Assembly: GCA_946403735.1 (NCBI GenBank)
Contig: CAMJAZ010000141.1
Span: 1-5,623, forward strand
Length of the DNA: 5,623 bases
Direction: 5' to 3'
Origin: an uncultured Selenomonadales bacterium
GTDB taxonomy: Bacteria; Bacillota; Negativicutes; Selenomonadales; Selenomonadaceae
Position 1 is the stretch's first letter. Each line of letters starts with the position of its first letter. The translations under genes and the position numbers were made by a program. The notes beneath the pieces were generated by a model. It saw nothing but the letters and a program-made list of their open reading frames with translations, was not told the DNA's origin and did no database searches. Below, in pieces: positions 1-4,848 of the stretch.

Positions 1-1
1 G

Positions 2-1126
2 CTTATTGCAAACAAGGAAGCGTCACAAGCTATTAACTTCCTCTTCGGTGCAGACGACGGCGCAGATGTCATTTCACAACTTACCTTCGCCACAAGTTCA
101 AGGGATAGTGAAAGGGCTGATAGGATTGTATTCAATGAAGAGAGTACTAACCATTACGCTGGCGCAGATGTTTCAAGCTCTGGTGAAGACGTTATAATCA
201 AGTTCAGTGACAGCAATGACTACTTGACCGTAAAAGATGCCGTCGATAACAGTTTTGTCGTTGTCAACAATGACAAAACACTTATTTCTAAAGTTGCTAA
301 AGACACAATTACTTATGACGGCTTTACCAATTACTATTTGGCTACGGGTGAAAATGCCGCGCTTAATGTAACCTCATCAGGTGCTATTGCCGTTGACTTG
401 TCGGCGCAATTCTACAATACAAATACAACTTTTGTCGGCGTTTCAGTAATCGATGCGTCTACCCTTACAGGCTCAACAACACTTGTCGGCAATAACAATG
501 CTAATACATTGAAAGCTGGCAGTTTAGGCGGCGTACTTTATGGTAATAGCTTTAATGCCGATGACTTACTTGTTGGCGGCAGTGGCGCAGATACTTTCTG
601 GTACAGTTCTGGCGCTGGAAATGACACAATAGAAAACTATTCTTCAGATAGCGACGTTGTGTACTTATCTGGCATAAAAGAAGCTCAGGTTAAAGATAAA
701 ATTGCATCTGTAAAAGTAGTTTCTGGTAATGTAGTTGTAACTATGACAAATAAACAAACTTTGACTATTAAGGGTACAACGGATGTCAAATTCCTGCTGC
801 AAGGTTCTTTGGATAAAAATAGAAGTAGATCAGATTTGCAAACCGCTATAACTAATAAGAAAACAACAGTCGGAAGTAGTGCAGATCTTGTCTATGATTA
901 TGATCTTGCATACGACAGCGATTATTGGGCAGTCGGCGGCGGCAATGATGAACTGCTTGACGGAGACAATACTTTCTGGAGTGCTGATGTTGCAGATGAT
1001 TATCTTGTAATGGACGATAGCGCGAATAAGAATTTGACGAATGATATTAATACTGGTGATGTTAATTACAGTATGCTTGGCGGCGATACTCTTTACAATT
1101 TCCATACTGGGAACAATGAAGGATAA
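2..1126 (+). CDS. RTX-like calcium-binding repeat protein, C-terminal part (5' end outside window)
   Basis: The frame is open from base 2 to the TAA at 1124-1126, giving 374 residues with no start that looks real, so the gene begins upstream. A TTG at 224 is in frame but lies inside the protein. Visible residues 163-224 carry degenerate glycine/aspartate repeats of the RTX type, clearest in GGSGADTF and GAGNDTIE; in the family such repeats bind calcium and fold as a parallel beta-roll. The visible part has no cysteine and is rich in Asp, Asn, Ser and Thr, as expected of an exported protein. The last 80 or so residues are strongly acidic with many Tyr and Trp. RTX proteins are usually exported by type I secretion through an uncleaved C-terminal signal, but no transporter gene is visible here. 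A surface adhesin, S-layer-like protein or secreted enzyme are all possible; the activity cannot be told from this part. A terminator follows 60-100 bp downstream. Confidence 0.8.
   Translation, partial: LIANKEASQAINFLFGADDGADVISQLTFATSSRDSERADRIVFNEESTNHYAGADVSSSGEDVIIKFSDSNDYLTVKDAVDNSFVVVNNDKTLISKVAKDTITYDGFTNYYLATGENAALNVTSSGAIAVDLSAQFYNTNTTFVGVSVIDASTLTGSTTLVGNNNANTLKAGSLGGVLYGNSFNADDLLVGGSGADTFWYSSGAGNDTIENYSSDSDVVYLSGIKEAQVKDKIASVKVVSGNVVVTMTNKQTLTIKGTTDVKFLLQGSLDKNRSRSDLQTAITNKKTTVGSSADLVYDYDLAYDSDYWAVGGGNDELLDGDNTFWSADVADDYLVMDDSANKNLTNDINTGDVNYSMLGGDTLYNFHTGNNEG
488..673 (+). repeat. Degenerate RTX (Gly/Asp-rich) repeat block within the first CDS
   Basis: The translated block runs from GNNNANTLK through NSFNADDLLV and GGSGADTFWY to GAGNDTIENY and ends at VVYLSG. 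The units are 9-10 residues long and follow the GGxGxDxLx pattern loosely; only two are close to consensus. This is the main evidence for calling the gene RTX-like. A weaker, related motif (FLFGADDGADVIS) lies near the window start at about 38-76. Confidence 0.65.
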
Positions 1127-1129
1127 TTG

Positions 1130-1171
1130 CTAGTAAGTAGTTAGTAGTCAGTAGTTAGTAGTTAATAGTTG
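1130..1171 (+). repeat. Heptanucleotide tandem repeat, consensus GTAGTTA
   Basis: Just after the RTX-like stop codon, five heptads follow one another: GTAGTTA (1137), GTAGTCA (1144), GTAGTTA (1151), GTAGTTA (1158) and ATAGTTG (1165). A looser sixth unit, CTAGTAA, precedes them at 1130. The array lies between the stop codon and the terminator, so it should be transcribed as 3' UTR. It resembles in style the short tandemly repeated heptamers known from other bacteria. A related but inverted array lies at 2230-2304. Confidence 0.75.
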
Positions 1172-1183
1172 ACGCGCTAACCT

Positions 1184-1231
1184 GCAATAAAATTTTTGGA
1201 GTGGACGAAAAATCCACTCTTTTTTTATTGC
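1184..1231 (+). terminator. Intrinsic terminator of the RTX-like gene
   Basis: A perfect 7-bp stem (GAGTGGA at 1199-1205 with TCCACTC at 1213-1219) closes a 7-nt loop and is followed at once by seven T residues (1220-1226). The flanks add a second complementary pair, GCAATAAAA (1184-1192) with TTTTATTGC (1223-1231), which could extend the stem across a small internal loop. The extended symmetry gives some U-richness on the other strand too, but no minus-strand gene needs it. It separates the RTX-like gene from the ftsX transcript. Confidence 0.9.
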
Positions 1232-1264
1232 TTGAATTTGAAATAAATTTGCTGAAACTTTACA

Positions 1265-1292
1265 TTTATTTTTTAGAAAAGAATGATATAAT
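1265..1292 (+). promoter_or_regulatory. Probable sigma-A/sigma-70 promoter of ftsX (extended -10)
   Basis: A perfect TATAAT lies at 1287-1292 and is preceded by TGA at 1284-1286, which makes a TGN extended -10 element. The best-spaced -35 is only a weak TTTATT at 1265-1270 (16-bp spacer); a better-looking TTTACA at 1259-1264 is 22 bp away and so too far. Extended -10 promoters can work with poor -35 boxes. Transcription would start near 1299, giving a 5' leader of about 40 nt. The position just after the terminator supports a new transcription unit. Confidence 0.7.
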
Positions 1293-1321
1293 ACGCGCTA
1301 AAATTTTGTGAAATTAATTTT

Positions 1322-1327
1322 GAGGTG
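1322..1327 (+). promoter_or_regulatory. Ribosome binding site of ftsX (GAGGTG, long spacing)
   Basis: GAGGTG is followed by an 11-nt A/T-only stretch (AAAATTTTTTT) and then the ATG at 1339. The spacing is at the long end of the usual range, but no other start is nearby and the protein begins as FtsX proteins usually do. Confidence 0.7.
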
Positions 1328-1338
1328 AAAATTTTTTT

Positions 1339-2226
1339 ATGAAGTTGCAGACGATAGAATATTATTTCCGCGAAGTAATAATTTCAATGATAAGGAATCG
1401 TTGGATGAGTTTTGCGTCGATTGGAACTGTTGCAGTGTCACTGTTCATACTCGGCGTATTTTTGATTTTAGTTATGAATATGACGAAAATGGCGGCGTCG
1501 TTGGAAAGTCAAGTACAAATTTCCGCGTACCTTAACGACCATATTTCTAAGGAAGAACGCGACGACATTGAGCGAATGACGCGGGATTTACGTACAGTGT
1601 CAGCGGTTGAGTACGTGCCGAAAGAATCAGCGATGAAAATTTTGCAAGACAGACTTGGTGACAATAAAAAAATTTTAGATGCACTTGGTGAATCAAACCC
1701 ACTGCCAAATTCATTTCTCGTGACGGTAACTTCAGCTGATTATGTAAAGTCGACGGCGGACGCGATAGCCGATTTATACGGCGTTGAGGAGGTCAAGTAC
1801 GGTCAAGACGTAGCGTCGAACCTTTTCAACTTGACGCATTTAGTTAGAGTTTTCGGCGCGATTTTATCTGTAATTTTGGCGGTGGCAACAATTTTCATCA
1901 TAGCAAATACAATTCGGCTAACTGTCTTTGCACGGCGAAAAGAAATTGCCATAATGAAATATGTCGGTGCAACGGATTGGTTTATTCGCATTCCATTTAT
2001 ACTTGAAGGAATTGGACTTGGAATAATCGGCGGCATACTTAGCGCATTTGCACTGCGGAATTTTTATTCGGCAATGGAGACAAAAATTTATACGACGCTG
2101 GCATTTTTCCCAATGGTCGAACAATATCCCTTTATGAATTACTTGACAATTTCGCTGATTGGCGCGGGAATTTTCGTTGGAATTTTGGGAAGTACCGTTT
2201 CACTTAAAAGATTTTTGCAAGTTTAG
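1339..2226 (+). CDS. ftsX: Cell division protein FtsX (permease-like subunit of FtsEX)
   Basis: FtsX is the inner-membrane half of the FtsEX complex. It passes the ATPase state of FtsE to a peptidoglycan hydrolase, or its activator, outside the membrane. The 295 residues have the family's usual length and layout: a cytoplasmic N-terminus with the typical YYFRE...RNRWMSFASI stretch, TM1 at about 24-47, an external domain at 50-168, TM2 at about 171-194, a cytoplasmic loop with ARRKEIAIMKYVGAT (198-212), TM3 at about 217-238 and TM4 at about 268-288. In related transporters the loop before TM3 contacts the ATPase. The gene for the secreted M23 coiled-coil protein follows after 83 bp, as expected for an FtsX partner. 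Unusually, ftsE is not directly upstream: the neighbour is an RTX-like gene closed by a terminator, and ftsX has its own promoter. The family call is firm. Confidence 0.95.
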   Translation: MKLQTIEYYFREVIISMIRNRWMSFASIGTVAVSLFILGVFLILVMNMTKMAASLESQVQISAYLNDHISKEERDDIERMTRDLRTVSAVEYVPKESAMKILQDRLGDNKKILDALGESNPLPNSFLVTVTSADYVKSTADAIADLYGVEEVKYGQDVASNLFNLTHLVRVFGAILSVILAVATIFIIANTIRLTVFARRKEIAIMKYVGATDWFIRIPFILEGIGLGIIGGILSAFALRNFYSAMETKIYTTLAFFPMVEQYPFMNYLTISLIGAGIFVGILGSTVSLKRFLQV

Positions 2227-2229
2227 CGT

Positions 2230-2304
2230 GTGGCTAGTAGCTTGTAGCCTGTGATTTCCTTACAAGCTACTTGCTACCAGCTACCCGCTAGTAGAAAGTA
2301 GGTT
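2230..2304 (+). repeat. Inverted heptad repeats (GTAGCTT family) forming a hairpin between ftsX and the M23 gene
   Basis: The left arm holds heptads GTGGCTA (2230), GTAGCTT (2237) and GTAGCCT (2244). The right arm holds their reverse-complement type: AAGCTAC (2264), TTGCTAC (2271), CAGCTAC (2278) and CCGCTAG (2285). Two more forward units follow, GTAGAAA (2291) and GTAGGTT (2298). Bases 2236-2246 pair perfectly with 2261-2271 around a 14-nt loop, and pairing continues past one mismatch to 2230/2277 with one G-T. No T-run follows, so it is not a standard terminator. It fills nearly the whole 83-bp gap and belongs to the same family as the array at 1130-1171. Confidence 0.75.
2299..2303 (+). 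promoter_or_regulatory. Ribosome binding site of the M23 gene, inside the last heptad unit
   Basis: TAGGT, 6 nt before the ATG at 2310, is the only Shine-Dalgarno-like stretch upstream. It is part of the heptad GTAGGTT (2298-2304). It is a weaker match than the sites of the flanking genes, so translation may depend on how the repeat RNA folds. Confidence 0.5.
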
Positions 2305-2309
2305 GAGTA

Positions 2310-3542
2310 ATGCGAAAAATTTTACAAATAATATTTGCGATAATGCTATTGGCGCATTCAGTAGTTTTCGCAGATGAAATTGAAGAGCTTGAAGGTCAGA
2401 AGGCTGAATATGACGCGGCGGCAGAGGAAGCGCGGCTTGTCGTCGATGCCATTCAAGCTAAAATCGATTCAGTTTCAGAAATTAAGCGCGTCCTTGATGA
2501 AGAGGCGAACTTAGCCATTGCCGATTACGAAGAAAAACAGGCTACGCTTGATGAAACACTTGCTCGCATTGAAGAAAATGAGGCTAAACTCCTCGCTACG
2601 GAAGATGACTACAACGTCAAGCATGAAAAACTTGAAAAGCGTGTTCGTGACATTTACATTAACGGGCAAATTTCCTACCTTGACGTAATGTTTGGCGCTC
2701 AAGATTTTAGCGATTTTTTAACGCGAATGGATTTGCTTAAACGTGTGATGATGCAGGATTCTGAACTTGTCAATCAAGTTATCGCCTATCGAAATGAAAT
2801 TAAAGAAATTGGGCGGCAACTTGAAGAAGATCGGCGCGTACAATTTGAACAGGCGCTTATTGCGGAGGACGCTAAAGATATTAAGCTTGAAAAAGTTGCT
2901 GAACAACAGGCGCTTATCGATATGATGGAAAATGACAAGGACGTTTACAATAAGCAGTACGATGAAATGATAGCGGCGTCGAATCAAGTTGCGCAGTTGA
3001 TTCAGGAAAGCAAGTATCGTGCTGAGGCTGAAGAGGCGCGGCGTCAACAGGAAGAGGCAATGCGTCAAGCTCAAGCGGCGTATCAATCACAACAACCTAA
3101 TGGTGATTATGAAAGTTCAGACGACGGCAGTTACCAAGCTTACGTTCCAGCTACAAATTCTGGCGCTATGATATGGCCAATTACTGGTCCAATAACTTCA
3201 GAGTTCGGCTGGCGTAACCACCCAATTTTTGGCGGACAACGTTTTCACAGTGGAATTGATATTGGCGGAGATTACGGCTTACCGATTCACGCGGCGCAAA
3301 GTGGCATTGTTTCACACGCTGGCTGGATTGGCGGCTATGGAAATACAGTTATGATTGATCACGGCGGCGGTATTGTGACTTTGTACGGACACAATGAAAG
3401 TTTAGCAGTTGACGTTGGGCAGTACGTCAATCAAGGCGACGTTATAGCTTACTGCGGCTCGACGGGAAATTCTACTGGTCCACATTGCCATTTTGAAGTA
3501 CGTTTAGACGGCGAACCTGTCAGCCCATTTAATTATCTTTAG
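2310..3542 (+). CDS. Secreted coiled-coil M23 (LytM) murein endopeptidase, EnvC-like partner of FtsX
   Basis: The 410-residue protein has a signal peptide (residues 1-21, likely cleaved after VVFA before D22). A long charged helical region at about 22-255 is probably coiled coil, a Gln/Ser/Asp-rich linker spans about 256-283, and a C-terminal M23 domain spans about 287-410. The stretch YINGQISYLDVMFGAQDFSDF (split here only by position 116-136) resembles the conserved hairpin core of EnvC/PcsB-type coils that contact FtsX. The M23 domain keeps the full LytM set: zinc ligands H313 and D317 (HSGID) and H394 (HCH), and catalytic H361 (YGH) and H392. It should therefore cut peptide crossbridges itself in the periplasm, unlike E. 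coli EnvC, whose domain only activates amidases. Its place just after ftsX supports division-linked activity. Only two cysteines are visible, C382 and C393, both near the active site. Confidence 0.9.
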   Translation: MRKILQIIFAIMLLAHSVVFADEIEELEGQKAEYDAAAEEARLVVDAIQAKIDSVSEIKRVLDEEANLAIADYEEKQATLDETLARIEENEAKLLATEDDYNVKHEKLEKRVRDIYINGQISYLDVMFGAQDFSDFLTRMDLLKRVMMQDSELVNQVIAYRNEIKEIGRQLEEDRRVQFEQALIAEDAKDIKLEKVAEQQALIDMMENDKDVYNKQYDEMIAASNQVAQLIQESKYRAEAEEARRQQEEAMRQAQAAYQSQQPNGDYESSDDGSYQAYVPATNSGAMIWPITGPITSEFGWRNHPIFGGQRFHSGIDIGGDYGLPIHAAQSGIVSHAGWIGGYGNTVMIDHGGGIVTLYGHNESLAVDVGQYVNQGDVIAYCGSTGNSTGPHCHFEVRLDGEPVSPFNYL

Positions 3543-3553
3543 TTTTAAATTCA

Positions 3554-3578
3554 AGCTATTGTTTTATTGACAGTAGCT
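3554..3578 (+). other. Hairpin in the gap before larC
   Basis: AGCTATTGT (3554-3562) pairs with ACAGTAGCT (3570-3578) over 9 bp with one G-U, around a 7-nt loop. It is followed by GGTAAAAAAATTT rather than a T-run, so it is unlikely to terminate transcription and more likely protects or separates parts of a shared transcript. It contains GTAGCTG (3573-3579), a single unit like the heptads in the two earlier gaps. Confidence 0.45.
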
Positions 3579-3605
3579 GGTAAAAAAATTTAGAAAGGAA
3601 TTTTT

Positions 3606-4838
3606 ATGAAGGCTTTGTATTTGGACTGCGCGTCGGGAATTAGTGGAAATATGTTTATCGGCGCGTGTCTTCAACTTGGAGTACCAGAAAAATATCTACG
3701 CGGTGAACTTGCAAAATTAAATTTAAGCGACGAATACGAACTGGAATTTTCAGACGTTGCGAAAAATGGAATTGGCGCGGCGTACTTCGATGTAAAACTT
3801 TTACATGAACATCATCACGAACATTTTGATAAGCCAGCTAACGTCCACCATATTCACGAACATCATCACGAACACCGTACAATGGCGGACATTCGCAAAA
3901 TTATTGACGCGGCGGAATTTAATTCTACAGTGAAAAATTACGCGCTGGCAATTTTCGGCAAGATTGCGGCGGCTGAAGGTAAAGTTCATAATGTTCCAGC
4001 TGAAGAAGTTCATTTTCACGAAGTCGGCGCGATTGATTCAATCATCGATATTGTTGGCTGTGCAATTTGCCTTGATTATCTTGAAGTAAAAAAAATTTTT
4101 GTCTCACGTGTCAACGTTGGAAGTGGATTTGTCAAATGCGCTCATGGACTTATACCGATTCCAGCTCCTGCGACGGCTGAACTTTTGCAAGGCTTTAAGA
4201 CGTACAGTTTTGGTGCTGAAAAAGAGTTGACGACTCCAACAGGCGCGGCGATTATCAACACGCTTGCTGAAAGTAGCGTCGACCTTCCCGAAGATTTTTT
4301 GTCTGAAAAAATTGGTTACGGAGCTGGAACTTTAAATCTTGACATTCCCAACGTTTTAAGAATTTATCTTGGCGAATTTAAAGGACAAACTGCGCGGCAA
4401 ATTGTTAAGCTTGAAACAAATATTGACGATATGAACCCGCAAATTTTCGGCTGGCTGTATGAAAAACTTTTTGCGGCAGGAGCGCTTGACGTATGGACTA
4501 CGCCAATTTTTATGAAAAAAAATCGTCCCGCGCAGATGCTTTCCGTACTTGTCGACAGCAAACATCAAGCCGCTTGTACGAAAATCATCTTTGAGGAGAC
4601 GACCACTATAGGACTTCGCGTCATTAACGTTGATCAGCGCGTCGAAGCCGTTAGAAAAATTGCTAAGGTTGAAACGAGTTTCGGCGAAGTTCAATGTAAA
4701 GTTAGCGCGTACGACGGAAAAATTGTTTCAATTACGCCTGAATACGAAGATTGCCGCCGACTTGCTGAAAAAAATAATGTTCCGCTGAAAAGTATTTGGC
4801 AGGAAGTTATAACAAAGCAACAAAACCGCTTAGGTTAA
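3606..4838 (+). CDS. larC: LarC, nickel insertion enzyme for the nickel-pincer (NPN) cofactor
   Basis: LarC inserts nickel, in a CTP-dependent reaction, into pyridinium-3,5-bisthiocarboxylic acid mononucleotide. This is the last step towards the cofactor of lactate racemase LarA and its relatives; it acts in the cytoplasm. The 410-residue protein starts with the family's LYLDCASGISGNM stretch (4-16). It continues with a His-rich linker (67-90, 12 His), EVHFHEVGAIDSIIDIVG (134-151), TTPTGAAI (209-216) and, opening the C-terminal half, LETNIDDMNPQ (269-279). Both halves are in one uninterrupted frame, whereas Lactobacillus plantarum makes full-length LarC by programmed frameshift between larC1 and larC2. 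The start has a good ribosome binding site, AAAGGA at 3594-3599. No larA, larB or larE is visible. The next gene is a carrier whose translation is probably coupled. Two A8 runs occur in the coding sequence (4088-4095 and 4515-4522). Confidence 0.93.
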   Translation: MKALYLDCASGISGNMFIGACLQLGVPEKYLRGELAKLNLSDEYELEFSDVAKNGIGAAYFDVKLLHEHHHEHFDKPANVHHIHEHHHEHRTMADIRKIIDAAEFNSTVKNYALAIFGKIAAAEGKVHNVPAEEVHFHEVGAIDSIIDIVGCAICLDYLEVKKIFVSRVNVGSGFVKCAHGLIPIPAPATAELLQGFKTYSFGAEKELTTPTGAAIINTLAESSVDLPEDFLSEKIGYGAGTLNLDIPNVLRIYLGEFKGQTARQIVKLETNIDDMNPQIFGWLYEKLFAAGALDVWTTPIFMKKNRPAQMLSVLVDSKHQAACTKIIFEETTTIGLRVINVDQRVEAVRKIAKVETSFGEVQCKVSAYDGKIVSITPEYEDCRRLAEKNNVPLKSIWQEVITKQQNRLG

Positions 4839-4843
4839 GGTGA
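4837..4843 (+). promoter_or_regulatory. Ribosome binding site of the DASS carrier, overlapping the larC stop codon
   Basis: AAGGTGA begins with the last two bases of the larC TAA (4836-4838) and lies 5 nt before the ATG at 4849. Ribosomes ending on larC would cover this site, so the two genes are likely translationally coupled. It also fixes the carrier's start. Confidence 0.8.
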
Positions 4844-4848
4844 TTTTT

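Noticed and set aside
6..197. A 63-residue + strand open frame near the window start
   Set aside because: It overlaps the RTX-like frame entirely, and its translation has no recognisable feature.
224..226. TTG at 224 as the start of the first gene
   Set aside because: The same frame is open back to base 2 and encodes similar exported-protein sequence with a related module, so the TTG is an internal leucine codon.
1169..1197. TTGACG at 1169-1174 as a -35 box
   Set aside because: The nearest -10-like sequence, TAAAAT at 1188, is only 13 bp away, and any transcript would run straight into the terminator at 1199-1226.
2230..2277. Hairpin after ftsX as a terminator
   Set aside because: No T-run follows the stem; the downstream bases are more repeat units and the M23 ribosome binding site.
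1130..2304. Heptad arrays as a CRISPR array
   Set aside because: The units are 7 bp and contiguous with no spacers, which is not a CRISPR layout.
2718..3086. Minus-strand open frames opposite the M23 gene, larC and the carrier (also 4356-4694, 4878-5138, 5193-5420)
   Set aside because: They lie fully opposite well-supported genes. I looked for no separate initiation signals for them, and their translations look like shadows of the coding strand.
3567..3596. Perfect TTGACA at 3567-3572 as the -35 box of a larC promoter
   Set aside because: The best -10 at 16-18 bp spacing is TAGAAA or worse and would overlap the larC ribosome binding site, leaving no usable leader. The TTGACA is also part of the 3554-3578 hairpin.
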